Shown here: one piece after another, positions 1 to 7,804 of the stretch
Layout of the letters: each line of letters starts with the position of its first letter
Numbering within the stretch: position 1 is the stretch's first letter
NCBI GenBank assembly: GCA_050943535.1
Contig: JBMNPJ010000001.1
Coordinates: 294,728-358,727 of the forward strand
DNA length: 64,000 nt
Reading direction: 5' to 3'
From: Massiliimalia sp050943535
GTDB lineage: Bacteria > Bacillota > Clostridia > Oscillospirales > Ruminococcaceae
The notes under the pieces: model-generated
Told to the model about the DNA's origin: nothing
Database searches by the model: none
What the model saw: the letters and a program-made list of their open reading frames with translations, nothing else
Translations under genes and position numbers: made by a program

Positions 1-407
1 ATGATCCCTTTGGTTCTTAAAAGAATAATCCAACCATAAATTCGAATCAGGGCATTGGTCCAAAAAGGAACTACCACTAAAAGCATGCAGACATTTTTCC
101 AAGTTTTAGAAAGTCTGGACATAAAATAAGCAAATGGATATCCAATCAGAAGACAAAGAATGGTGGTGGTAAATGCCAGTTTCAGAGAATCCAAAAAAGT
201 TCTTAAATAAACAGGGTCAAAGATTCTGGCAAAATTGGAAAGGGTAAACTGATTTACTACTCCCCAGGTTTCATCACGAGTGAGGAAACTTAGGATAAAT
301 ACATAAACTAGAGGGATTACCACAAAAACTAAGGAGAAAATCCCCATAGGAGCAATTAAAATCCAGTCCCGTTTTTGTACTTTTATGTTTTTTCTTTTTT
401 CGCTCAT
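1..407 (-). CDS. potB: Spermidine/putrescine ABC transporter permease PotB (partial)
   Basis: The first 135 residues of an inner-membrane permease; the 3' part lies beyond the window. After a basic N-terminus (MSEKRKNIKVQKRDW) comes a hydrophobic segment at about residues 16-40 and an extracellular loop, then further membrane segments ending in PFWTNALIRIYGWIILL, which is typical of PotB/PotH-type permeases. The ATG overlaps the potA stop by 3 bases, so the two are translationally coupled. It should form the membrane channel for polyamine uptake driven by PotA. Substrate is inferred from family resemblance; the binding protein is not in view. Confidence 0.85.
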   Translation of the reverse strand, partial: MSEKRKNIKVQKRDWILIAPMGIFSLVFVVIPLVYVFILSFLTRDETWGVVNQFTLSNFARIFDPVYLRTFLDSLKLAFTTTILCLLIGYPFAYFMSRLSKTWKNVCMLLVVVPFWTNALIRIYGWIILLRTKGI

Positions 408-1489
408 GCCTTCACCTGATCTTTCCGGTCAACTAACTGGCAATGATCCCAGTGAATAAATACCTGTTCCCCAGGCTGAATTTGAGATGACAGACCCTGG
501 CGGGTGGAAATGATTTCTGTACCGTCAGAAAGGGTACAGGCAATCCTCATCATTCCTCCGGTATAAGTGGTTTCTGTTACCTGAGCGGATAAACTGCTGT
601 TTTCCAATGGTGTTTTGGAAAGGATCATGTTTTCTCGACGAACGGACAAGGTAACCGGTTCGTTGGGTGATAGGGAACCGTCTTCTGCAAAAATGAAAGC
701 GGTTTGTCCATTTGCGAAAGAGAGCAAAGCTTCTTTTTCAGCAATACGTTCCACAGTGCCATGGAGCAGGTTGGATGTTCCCACAAATTGAGCAGCAAAA
801 CTGGTCAGAGGATGATCGTATACCTCTTCCGGTGTGCCGATCTGTTCAAATTGTCCGTCCCGCATGACTACAATTCGGTCAGACATGTTGAGCGCTTCTT
901 CCTGGTCGTGGGTAATATAAATAAAGGTAATGCCCAGCTTTTTTTGCAGCCGTTTCAGTTCGGTCTGCATTTGCCGCCGCAGCTGTAAATCCAAAGCACC
1001 CAAAGGTTCATCCAATAGCAGTACTGCAGGACGATTGATCAGAGCTCTTGCAATGGCAACCCGCTGCTTTTGACCGCCGGAAAGTTCAGAAGGCATCCGT
1101 TTTTCAAATCCGGTAAGCTGAACCAGTTCCAGCATTTTAGAAACCCGTTCTTTGATTTCTGCTTTTGGCACCTTTTTGATTTTTAAACCATATGCCACAT
1201 TCTGATAAACATTCATATGAGGAAACAGCGCATAGTTTTGGAAAATGGTATTTACATTGCGGTGATTGGGCTCTTTGCGGGTGATGTTTTCCCCCAGCAA
1301 AAAGATGCTGCCCTCATCCGGTGTTTCCAATCCGGCAATTAGACGGAGCATGGTGGTTTTTCCGCATCCGGAAGGACCTAAAAATGTAATAAACTCTCCT
1401 TTTTCCACAGTTAAACTAATGTCTTTTAATACCGGAGTCTCTCCAAAACTTTTTACTAAATGACTTAATTCTAATATGATTTCATTCAA
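404..1489 (-). CDS. potA: Spermidine/putrescine ABC transporter ATP-binding protein PotA
   Basis: ATPase of the polyamine importer. Counted from an ATG at 1510, Walker A is GPSGCGKTT (residues 45-53), the signature is LSGGQKQR (143-150), Walker B is VLLLDEP (about 163-169), and a TOBE-like C-terminal domain follows. The ATG at 1510 has no Shine-Dalgarno site, whereas a TTG at 1489 lies 7 bases after GGGGGA (1502-1497), so the shorter 361-residue start is preferred here. It is followed in overlap by potB. Transcription probably starts from a near-consensus promoter at 1581-1553. Family membership is clear; polyamine specificity is inferred from the PotA-like sequence and the PotB neighbour. 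Confidence 0.92.
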   Translation of the reverse strand: MNEIILELSHLVKSFGETPVLKDISLTVEKGEFITFLGPSGCGKTTMLRLIAGLETPDEGSIFLLGENITRKEPNHRNVNTIFQNYALFPHMNVYQNVAYGLKIKKVPKAEIKERVSKMLELVQLTGFEKRMPSELSGGQKQRVAIARALINRPAVLLLDEPLGALDLQLRRQMQTELKRLQKKLGITFIYITHDQEEALNMSDRIVVMRDGQFEQIGTPEEVYDHPLTSFAAQFVGTSNLLHGTVERIAEKEALLSFANGQTAFIFAEDGSLSPNEPVTLSVRRENMILSKTPLENSSLSAQVTETTYTGGMMRIACTLSDGTEIISTRQGLSSQIQPGEQVFIHWDHCQLVDRKDQVKA

Positions 1490-1552
1490 TCCGTTTTCCC
1501 CCATTTCCATTTTTGGATTGATTGGTTATATCTGGGATAAAATCTCTGTTAC

Positions 1553-1581
1553 ATTATATTACCCCCAGAAATATTTGTCAA
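1553..1581 (-). promoter_or_regulatory. Sigma-A promoter of potA-potB
   Basis: On the minus strand TTGACA (1581-1576) and TATAAT (1558-1553) are separated by 17 bases, a perfect consensus match, about 45-65 bases before potA. Confidence 0.85.
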
Positions 1582-1641
1582 TTAAAAAATGATATAAAAA
1601 TGGTATACTAATAAAAACTGCAAATATCAGGCAGAATTTTC

Positions 1642-1670
1642 TTGAACAAGTATACAGGAAATGGTATACT
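1642..1670 (+). promoter_or_regulatory. Sigma-A promoter of sdaAB-sdaAA
   Basis: TTGAAC (1642-1647) and TATACT (1665-1670), 17-base spacer with a TGG extended -10. Three GTATAC palindromes lie around it (1603-1608, 1650-1655, 1664-1669), and AAATGGTATACTAA occurs at 1598-1611 and again at 1660-1673, so a regulator site is possible. Confidence 0.75.
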
Positions 1671-1718
1671 AAAACAAAATAAACGGTCATAAAAACTGAC
1701 CAGTAGGGTGGAATCACA

Positions 1719-2384
1719 GTGAATCTTTTTGATATTTTAGGACCGATTATGGTAGGGCCTTCCAGTTCGCACACTGCAGGTGCTGCTAAAATTGGTTATG
1801 TAACCCGAAAACTTTTGGGAGAAACCCCTTGCGTCATGGAAATGTATCTTCACGGTTCTTTTGCTGCTACCGGAGACGGACATGGAACCGATAAAGCTTT
1901 GGTGGCCGGTGTATTGGGCATGCAGCCGGATGACGAAAATATTCCCCGAAGCTTTGAAATTGCAAAACATCAAAATCTGAAAGTGAAAAAAAGCACCATT
2001 GAACTTCGGGATGCTCATCCCAACACCACATTGATTAAACTTACTGGAGTATCCGGAGCAAAGGTGGAAGTGGAAGCATCTTCTTTAGGCGGAGGACGTA
2101 TTTGCGTGACAGGACTAGACGGGATGCGAACCAATTTTACAGGGGATTATCCTACCCTGATTATTAGAAATGAAGACCGTCCGGGGGCTGTGGCAAGGGT
2201 TGCCGGAATTTTATGGGATGAAAAAGTGAATATTGCCACCATGCAGCTGTACCGGGATAAAAAAGGCGGACTGGCGGCAATGGTCATTGAAAGCGATCAG
2301 AAAATTTCTTCTGTTACAGTGCACACCTTAAAACAGGTAGACGGAGTGGTTATGGTTACCTATCTGGATTTATACGGCGAATAA
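1719..2384 (+). CDS. sdaAB: L-serine dehydratase, iron-sulfur-dependent, beta subunit
   Basis: Beta subunit of the two-subunit, oxygen-sensitive serine deaminase that converts L-serine to pyruvate and ammonia. The N-terminus carries the family hallmark MVGPSSSHTAGA (residues 11-22) and the C-terminus (about 148-221) has an ACT-like regulatory domain starting at LIIRNEDRPGAVARVAGIL. Translation starts at a GTG with AGGGTGG upstream. The 221-residue length is normal for the Firmicute type. The alpha subunit follows after 45 bases in one operon. Confidence 0.95.
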   Translation: MNLFDILGPIMVGPSSSHTAGAAKIGYVTRKLLGETPCVMEMYLHGSFAATGDGHGTDKALVAGVLGMQPDDENIPRSFEIAKHQNLKVKKSTIELRDAHPNTTLIKLTGVSGAKVEVEASSLGGGRICVTGLDGMRTNFTGDYPTLIIRNEDRPGAVARVAGILWDEKVNIATMQLYRDKKGGLAAMVIESDQKISSVTVHTLKQVDGVVMVTYLDLYGE

Positions 2385-2429
2385 GGTTTTGCAGTCAATC
2401 CAATTACAGGAAAAGGAAGGAAAAAGATT

Positions 2430-3311
2430 ATGTCGTTTGATTCTGTAAAAAGTTTATTAAAAGCTGCCGATCGGCTGCAGCAGCCTTTATGGCAGGTGAT
2501 TTTAGAAGAGGATTTAAAAGAAACCGGGATGTCCCGCGAGGCATCTCTGCGCCAAATGAGACGGCTGTGGGAAGCCATGAAAAGTGCCAGCAATCATTAT
2601 GATGAAAAACTTTGTTCTGCAAGCGGATTGGTAGGCGGAGACGGCGCTAAAATGGATCAGCTGGTACAGCGTCATGAAGTTATCGGCGGGGATTTTTTAG
2701 GACAGGTTATTGCACAAGCATTGAGAATGGGTGAGTGCAACGCTTGTATGAAGCGGATTGTAGCTGCTCCTACGGCAGGTTCCTGTGGAGTGCTTCCTGC
2801 GGTTCTCATTCCGTTTTCTCAGGCAAATCATGTGCCGGATGACACGATTTTGCAGGCACTTTATATCAGTGCAGGGTTTGGTCAGATTATTGCTACTCGT
2901 GCCTCTATTGCAGGGGCAGAAGGAGGATGCCAGGCAGAGGTAGGGTCTGCTTCCGCTATGGCGGCAGCATCCTTGGTATTCTTAAAAGGAGGAACACCAA
3001 AGATGAGCGCTCATGCTTGCGCTATGGCGTTGAAAAACCTTATGGGGCTGGTATGCGATCCGGTGGCAGGATTGGTAGAAGTTCCCTGCATTAAACGCAA
3101 TGTAGTCGGGGCAGTCAACGCAATTAGCTGTGCTGATATGGCTTTGGCGGGAATTGAAAGCCGTATCCCTCCAGATGAAGTGATTGACGCAATGCGGGCT
3201 GTAGGAGATGCTTTGCCGGCGTCTCTCCGGGAAACAGGAGAGGGTGGACTGGCGGCAACGCCTACAGGAATGAAAATTGCTGCCAGATTGCGGGGAGAAA
3301 AAGAGGAATAA
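2430..3311 (+). CDS. sdaAA: L-serine dehydratase, iron-sulfur-dependent, alpha subunit
   Basis: Catalytic alpha subunit, 293 residues, forming the [4Fe-4S] serine dehydratase with the beta subunit just upstream. Conserved blocks include GGDGAKM, MKRIVAAPTAGSCGVLP, GAEGGCQAEVGSA and LVCDPVAGLVEVPCIKRN; the cysteines in SCG, GGCQ and VCDP are the likely cluster ligands. A purine-rich Shine-Dalgarno region (GGAAAAGGAAGG) precedes the ATG. The operon ends at a strong hairpin. Soluble cytoplasmic enzyme feeding serine carbon into pyruvate. Confidence 0.95.
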   Translation: MSFDSVKSLLKAADRLQQPLWQVILEEDLKETGMSREASLRQMRRLWEAMKSASNHYDEKLCSASGLVGGDGAKMDQLVQRHEVIGGDFLGQVIAQALRMGECNACMKRIVAAPTAGSCGVLPAVLIPFSQANHVPDDTILQALYISAGFGQIIATRASIAGAEGGCQAEVGSASAMAAASLVFLKGGTPKMSAHACAMALKNLMGLVCDPVAGLVEVPCIKRNVVGAVNAISCADMALAGIESRIPPDEVIDAMRAVGDALPASLRETGEGGLAATPTGMKIAARLRGEKEE

Positions 3312-3348
3312 TTTCCTTAAAATATTCACGTAATGAAATTGTACGAAC

Positions 3349-3394
3349 GATAAAATACGCGCAGATGATTTTAATCGTCTGCGCGTATTTTATC
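3349..3394. terminator. Bidirectional terminator between sdaAA and thiT
   Basis: Twenty-base arms (3349-3368 and 3375-3394, one wobble) around a TTTTAA loop. The A-rich and T-rich ends let it act on both converging transcripts. Confidence 0.85.
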
Positions 3395-3417
3395 ATGAAA
3401 GCGGTTTTTGCAATTAT

Positions 3418-4044
3418 TTATTTAGTTTGATAACGGGTACCAATAACCGGAACTTTTGCAATAATCAATGCGATGATAATGGTGAGAATCAATTCCGGAA
3501 GCAGGTAAGCTCCATTGTACAGCAAAGAATAAACAGCACTTAAGCCCCATCCAGAGAAATTATCTAATACTAAAGCAGCAAATCCGTCGTTAAATCCTTT
3601 TAAGGTGTCTTCAGCGTAGCTACCCCAAAGAAGAAATCCGGAAGCGAAGCTGCACAAGTAACGGCCAAAGATCGCAACCACACATCCTAAGGAAAGAGAA
3701 ACACCAGCATTTTTGATACGGTTACGGAATAAACCACCGATTCCAAGAATGCCGAATCCCAGGATATAGTCAAATAACAGACTTCCCACCAGTGTGATTC
3801 CAGAGATAGCACGAAGACTGCTTAAATCCAGTACCATCTGCAGCAAAGCGTAAACAAAAGAGGAAAAAAATCCCCATTTTACACCGTAGCGGTAAGAAAT
3901 TAAAATAATAGGAAGCATACTGCATAATGTAACAGAACCGCCCCAAGGCATTGGCCACAGTTTTACCATAGAAAGCAAAACTGCCATAGCAAATAAAAGG
4001 GCAGTTTCTACCATACGCCGTGTTAATGTGTTTTCGTTGTTCAT
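3418..4044 (-). CDS. thiT: ECF-type thiamine transporter S component ThiT
   Basis: Integral membrane substrate-binding subunit of an energy-coupling-factor vitamin transporter, 208 residues with about six hydrophobic segments. The N-terminal RRMVETALLFAMAVLLSMV and the later blocks GIGGLFRNR, GRYLCSFASGFLLWGSYA and AVYSLLYNGAYLLPELI match the ThiT family. The preceding TPP riboswitch independently supports thiamine as substrate. The ATP-binding and EcfT subunits are not in the window and are expected to be shared. Shine-Dalgarno GAGG precedes the ATG. Confidence 0.93.
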   Translation of the reverse strand: MNNENTLTRRMVETALLFAMAVLLSMVKLWPMPWGGSVTLCSMLPIILISYRYGVKWGFFSSFVYALLQMVLDLSSLRAISGITLVGSLLFDYILGFGILGIGGLFRNRIKNAGVSLSLGCVVAIFGRYLCSFASGFLLWGSYAEDTLKGFNDGFAALVLDNFSGWGLSAVYSLLYNGAYLLPELILTIIIALIIAKVPVIGTRYQTK

Positions 4045-4082
4045 GAAAGTTGCCTCATTTCTTTTAAACTGGATCAGAGAAC

Positions 4083-4123
4083 AAAAAATCTGCAGAGAAA
4101 CCCCCTTTGGTGATCCCTGCAGA
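4083..4123 (-). terminator. Riboswitch-controlled terminator of thiT
   Basis: On the minus strand TCTGCAG (4123-4117) pairs with CTGCAGA (4095-4089), followed by six T (4088-4083). It lies between the TPP aptamer and the thiT start, the usual place for an expression platform that stops transcription when TPP is bound. Confidence 0.75.
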
Positions 4124-4171
4124 CAAACGTCCAGATTTATGAGGATAATAAAAATACGAATAAAAAGATTA

Positions 4172-4241
4172 CTCCCTTTATGGCATTGTCCAACAGGTAC
4201 GAGGGTATTTTCTCAGCCGAAATTTTTCAGCACCCCTGAAT
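4172..4241 (-). promoter_or_regulatory. TPP riboswitch (THI element)
   Basis: Read on the minus strand the aptamer blocks appear in canonical order: AGGGGTGC, CTGAGA, an ACCCT-like element, ACCTG, GACAATGCCA and GGGA. These are the conserved thiamine pyrophosphate-binding core segments. It is transcribed from the promoter at 4278-4250 and controls thiT. Confidence 0.93.
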
Positions 4242-4249
4242 CGTTCTTC

Positions 4250-4278
4250 ATCATATCACAGAATAAAAAAGATGTCAA
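4250..4278 (-). promoter_or_regulatory. Sigma-A promoter of the thiT riboswitch transcript
   Basis: Minus-strand TTGACA (4278-4273) and TATGAT (4255-4250), 17-base spacer. The predicted start is right at the edge of the TPP aptamer. Confidence 0.85.
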
Positions 4279-4384
4279 ATCAAGTCAAAACAAAGAAAAA
4301 ACGGAAAACAAAGAAAACTTTGTAAATTGCGACTAATTTTATAGAACAGGGGATGCTTTTGCTGAAATTTGTGTTATACTAAAA

Positions 4385-4452
4385 GCAAGTTTACAATATA
4401 AACAAGTTTATCGCATAAATAAGTTTATCGCATAAACAAGTTTATGCTGTAA
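4385..4452 (+). repeat. Four tandem 17-bp repeats upstream of an orphan gene
   Basis: Four contiguous 17-base units: 4385-4401, 4402-4418, 4419-4435 and 4436-4452. The middle units read ACAAGTTTATCGCATAA and ATAAGTTTATCGCATAA; the outer ones are degenerate. They begin 5 bases after an extended -10 (TGTTATACT, ending 4380), so they would form the 5' leader of the gene at 4491. Confidence 0.85.
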
Positions 4453-4490
4453 AAATCATGGGGAAGAGTACCATAGTTGGAGGAAAGAAC

Positions 4491-4742
4491 ATGAAACGGC
4501 TTTTTTATAAAGGAGATAAAATTTTGCAGGCTGCAAATTTATTGTTTGGAGAACGGGAGGATTTTGACGTTACCGATTACATGGAGTATGAAGAGCTGGA
4601 AATTGTGCTTCAGGAGGATGGCCGTTTTTCCGTATGGGGAAATTACCAGGATGATGCAGATCTGCTGCGGGATACCCACCGGGATATGAACGGAAATCTT
4701 GCAAAAGTTGCTGCAATGGCAGATGAAATCATAGAAGATTAA
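4491..4742 (+). CDS. Hypothetical protein, 83 aa
   Basis: Small acidic protein I do not recognise. The ATG at 4491 is preceded by TTGGAGG (4477-4483) at a good distance, better than the in-frame ATG at 4458. No signal peptide or membrane segment; it is rich in Asp and Glu (FGEREDFDVTDYMEYEELE) and contains an NYQDDADLLRDTHRDMNG stretch. It stands alone between thiT and the uxu operon behind tandem repeats. The start context supports translation, but no function can be given. Confidence 0.65.
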   Translation: MKRLFYKGDKILQAANLLFGEREDFDVTDYMEYEELEIVLQEDGRFSVWGNYQDDADLLRDTHRDMNGNLAKVAAMADEIIED

Positions 4743-4803
4743 CGCAAAAATCATCTTTTTTATGTCAAATCTTGTTTTTGCAGGCAGTGTGCTTTTTTGC
4801 TGC

Positions 4804-4832
4804 TTGAATTTTAACACTATTTGCATTACAAT
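4804..4832 (+). promoter_or_regulatory. Sigma-A promoter of uxuA-uxuB
   Basis: TTGAAT (4804-4809) and TACAAT (4827-4832), 17-base spacer, 56 bases before uxuA. Confidence 0.75.
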
Positions 4833-4847
4833 GGTGTTACAGAAAAA

Positions 4848-4861
4848 TGTAAGCGCTTCCA
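4848..4861 (+). promoter_or_regulatory. CRE-like operator in the uxuA leader
   Basis: TGTAAGCGCTTCCA differs by one base from the palindrome TGTAAGCGCTTACA, the catabolite-responsive element bound by CcpA; LacI-family regulators use similar operators. It begins 15 bases after the -10, where binding would block transcription. Confidence 0.75.
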
Positions 4862-4887
4862 CAATATAGAAAGAGAGGTTATCACAA

Positions 4888-5943
4888 ATGAAATTATCAT
4901 TTCGGTGGTATGGGGAAGATGACCCGGTAACCCTGGAAAAAATCCGGCAGATTCCTACCATGCACAGCATTGTTACGGCAATTTATCAGGTACCAGTAGG
5001 TGAAGTCTGGGAAAAAGATCAAATTTTTCACCTAAAGGAAAAGGTGGAGCAAAGCGGGCTTCATTTCGAAGTAATTGAAAGTGTTCCAGTACACGAGGAC
5101 ATTAAGTTGGGTTTGCCTACACGGGAACGGTATATTGCCAATTACCAGCAGAATATCCGTAACTTGGCAGAAGCCGGAATTCGCTGCATCTGCTATAATT
5201 TTATGCCGGTGTTTGACTGGACCAGAACACAGTTGGATCGTCAGCTTCCGGATGGATCCAACGCGCTGGTATACTACAAAGATCAGCTGGAAAAAATGGA
5301 TCCACTCACAGGAGAACTGTCTTTGCCTGGATGGGACAGTTCTTATAAAAAAGAAGATTTGAAAGCGCTGTTTGAGGCTTATCAGCAAGTGGATGAAGAA
5401 AAGCTGTGGGGAAATCTAGAATATTTTTTGAAAAAGGTTATTCCTGTGGCAGAAGAATGCGGTGTGAATATGGCAATTCATCCAGACGATCCGCCGTACC
5501 CGATTTTTGGTTTGCCAAGGATTATTACCTGTGAGAAAAATCTGGATCGCTTTTTAAAATTGGTGGATTCAAAGGCAAATGGTTTGACTTTCTGTACCGG
5601 CTCTTTGGGGTGTGCTGATTTTAACGATATCCCTAAAATGGTGGATAAATATTCTGCTATGGGACGGATTCACTTTATGCATCTAAGGAATGTAAAATTG
5701 ATGAAAGACGGAAGCTTTGAAGAATCCGCTCACTACTCCGGATGCGGCAGTTTGGATATGGTAGAAATTCTGCGTGTGTTACATAAAAATCACTTTGACG
5801 GTTACCTCCGACCAGATCACGGACGAATGATCTGGGGAGAAACAGGACGTCCTGGATATGGACTGTATGACCGGGCACTAGGAGCTTCTTATATTACTGG
5901 TATTTGGGAAACTTTGGACCGATTAGATAGCTGTAAGGGATAA
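4888..5943 (+). CDS. uxuA: Mannonate dehydratase UxuA
   Basis: Converts D-mannonate to 2-keto-3-deoxygluconate in hexuronate breakdown; TIM-barrel metalloenzyme in the cytoplasm. The N-terminal MKLSFRWYGEDDPVTLEKIRQIP is typical, as are MAIHPDDPPYPIFGLPRI (about residues 196-213), the CTGSLG block (about 237) and LRPDHGRMIWGE (about 310). Length 351 fits the family. GAGAGG precedes the ATG. uxuB follows after 14 bases. Expression probably falls under catabolite control through the CRE-like site in the leader. Confidence 0.96.
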   Translation: MKLSFRWYGEDDPVTLEKIRQIPTMHSIVTAIYQVPVGEVWEKDQIFHLKEKVEQSGLHFEVIESVPVHEDIKLGLPTRERYIANYQQNIRNLAEAGIRCICYNFMPVFDWTRTQLDRQLPDGSNALVYYKDQLEKMDPLTGELSLPGWDSSYKKEDLKALFEAYQQVDEEKLWGNLEYFLKKVIPVAEECGVNMAIHPDDPPYPIFGLPRIITCEKNLDRFLKLVDSKANGLTFCTGSLGCADFNDIPKMVDKYSAMGRIHFMHLRNVKLMKDGSFEESAHYSGCGSLDMVEILRVLHKNHFDGYLRPDHGRMIWGETGRPGYGLYDRALGASYITGIWETLDRLDSCKG

Positions 5944-5957
5944 AAGGGGATGAGCAT

Positions 5958-7583
5958 ATGCATTTATCTCAAGTGGATTTAAAAAACCGTGACATTTGGC
6001 TGGATCAGGGAATCCAGCTGCCGGAATATTCTTTAGATGAGATGAAACAAATTACCAAAAAACATCCTCGATGGATTCATTTTGGAGCAGGGAATCTCTT
6101 TCGGGCTTTTCCGGCTATGATTCAGCACCGTTTGCTCAGTCAGGGTAAGGCAGAGTATGGTGTGGTTGTTGCAGAAGGGTTTGACCGGGAAATTATTGAC
6201 AGGGTATATCGGCCTTATGATTGTTTGAGTTTGCTGGCAGTGCTGAAAGGCAACGGCACTGTGGAGAAAAAAGTAGTAGGCAGTGTAGCAGATGCCTTAG
6301 AAGCGTTTCCTGATTCTCCGGACTGGAAAAAACTGATGGACTATTTTGCGGATCCGCAGCTTCAGATGGTCAGCTTTACCATTACCGAAAAAGGGTATGG
6401 ATTAACGGATATTCAGGGTAACTGGCTTCCTGCTGTAGAGCGGGATTTTTCTCATATGGAAGCGCCGGAACATATTATGGGAAAAATAGCGGCGCTTTGC
6501 CTGCATCGGTATGAACAGGGAGGAGCTGCTCCGCTGGCCTTGGTCAGCATGGATAACTGTTCTCACAATGGTGAAAAGCTGCAGAACGCGGTGCTTGCCA
6601 TTGCAAACCAGTGGGTTCAAAGGGGATTGGTGTCCAAAGGCTTTTATGAGTATCTCTCTGATCCAAAACAGGTTGCATTCCCCTGGAGTATGATTGATAA
6701 AATCACCCCCAGACCGGATGAAACGGTAAAAGCAGATTTGGAGCAATGTGGGTTTGAGGATACACAGATTATTATTACGTCACACAAAACCTATACAGCC
6801 CCTTTTGTAAACGCAGAAGAAGCGGAATATTTGGTGATTGAAGACAGTTTTCCCAATGGACGTCCTCCGCTGGAAGAGGGCGGTGTGATTTTTACTACCC
6901 GGGAAACAGTCAATACAACAGAGCGTATGAAAGTATGCACCTGCTTGAACCCGCTGCATACAGCGTTGGCGATTTTTGGATGCCTGCTGTCTTATTCTTC
7001 CATTTGGGAAGAAATGAAAGATCCGGAACTGAAACAGTTAGTCTATCGCTTGGGATACCAGGAAGGACTTCCAGTGGTGGAGGACCCTAAAATTATTCAT
7101 CCGCAGGCATTTTTGCAGGAAGTATTGGAAAAACGTCTCCCAAATCCGTTTATTCCGGATACACCTCAGCGAATTGCCACAGACACTTCTCAAAAACTTT
7201 CTGTACGGTTTGGGGAAACCATCAAAGCCTATCTGGAAAGCCCAGATAAAAACGTGGAGGATTTACAGGCAATCCCTCTGGTATTTGCAGGATGGTGTCG
7301 GTATCTGCTGGAGCTTGACGACCAGCAAAAGCCTTTTGATATGAGTCCTGATCCCATGAAAGAAACATTACAGCATCAGATGGAAGGAATCAGCTGTCAG
7401 GATCCAGAAAGTGTTCATGAAAAATTAGCTCCTATTTTATCTAATTCCACTGTTTTTGGGGTGAATCTGGAAACTATAGGAATGTCTGAAGCAGTAGAAC
7501 GATATTTTATCAAGATGACCTCCGGTGCGGGAATGGTAAGGAAAACCTTACAGGACTTTTTTAAGCAAGAAGCGTTGTTATAA
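5958..7583 (+). CDS. uxuB: Fructuronate reductase / mannitol dehydrogenase family protein UxuB
   Basis: Long-chain polyol dehydrogenase, 541 residues, expected to reduce D-fructuronate to D-mannonate with NADH, the step before UxuA. The nucleotide-binding loop is WIHFGAGNLFRAF (about residues 39-51). The catalytic block ERMKVCTCLNPLHTALA contains the conserved Lys, Asn and His, with one extra residue between Lys and Asn compared with the K-x4-N-x2-H spacing I know for mannitol dehydrogenases. AAAGGGGATG precedes the start. Fructuronate specificity is inferred mainly from the operon with uxuA; no uronate isomerase gene is in the window. Confidence 0.85.
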   Translation: MHLSQVDLKNRDIWLDQGIQLPEYSLDEMKQITKKHPRWIHFGAGNLFRAFPAMIQHRLLSQGKAEYGVVVAEGFDREIIDRVYRPYDCLSLLAVLKGNGTVEKKVVGSVADALEAFPDSPDWKKLMDYFADPQLQMVSFTITEKGYGLTDIQGNWLPAVERDFSHMEAPEHIMGKIAALCLHRYEQGGAAPLALVSMDNCSHNGEKLQNAVLAIANQWVQRGLVSKGFYEYLSDPKQVAFPWSMIDKITPRPDETVKADLEQCGFEDTQIIITSHKTYTAPFVNAEEAEYLVIEDSFPNGRPPLEEGGVIFTTRETVNTTERMKVCTCLNPLHTALAIFGCLLSYSSIWEEMKDPELKQLVYRLGYQEGLPVVEDPKIIHPQAFLQEVLEKRLPNPFIPDTPQRIATDTSQKLSVRFGETIKAYLESPDKNVEDLQAIPLVFAGWCRYLLELDDQQKPFDMSPDPMKETLQHQMEGISCQDPESVHEKLAPILSNSTVFGVNLETIGMSEAVERYFIKMTSGAGMVRKTLQDFFKQEALL

Positions 7584-7602
7584 CGAAATATTTTTTATTT
7601 TA

Positions 7603-7645
7603 CAGGCTGACTGGGAACCGTTCTATCCCAGTCAGACCTGTTTTT
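7603..7645 (+). terminator. Terminator of the uxuAB operon
   Basis: CTGACTGGGA (7607-7616) pairs perfectly with TCCCAGTCAG (7626-7635), extended by CAGG/CCTG, followed by five T. Confidence 0.85.
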
Positions 7646-7722
7646 CCATCTTATGACAAGAATAGAACTTGGGATTTAGCGAAAACCACCAAATAAGAAA
7701 TTTATTTTCATGGAAAAACAGA

Positions 7723-7751
7723 TGGACATTCCCATAGGATTCTTGTATAAT
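7723..7751 (+). promoter_or_regulatory. Sigma-A promoter of the GH13 gene
   Basis: TGGACA (7723-7728) and TATAAT (7746-7751), 17-base spacer, 54 bases before the start at 7805. Confidence 0.75.
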
Positions 7752-7804
7752 AATTCTGTTATAAATTTATCGGACAACCGTTCGAAATGGAAAGGACAGC
7801 CATT

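Noticed and set aside
4028..4336. 102-codon plus-strand frame antisense to the riboswitch
   Set aside because: Fully explained by the minus-strand aptamer, terminator and promoter.
4385..4452. Possible CRISPR array
   Set aside because: Units are 17 bases and contiguous with no spacers, and no cas genes are near.
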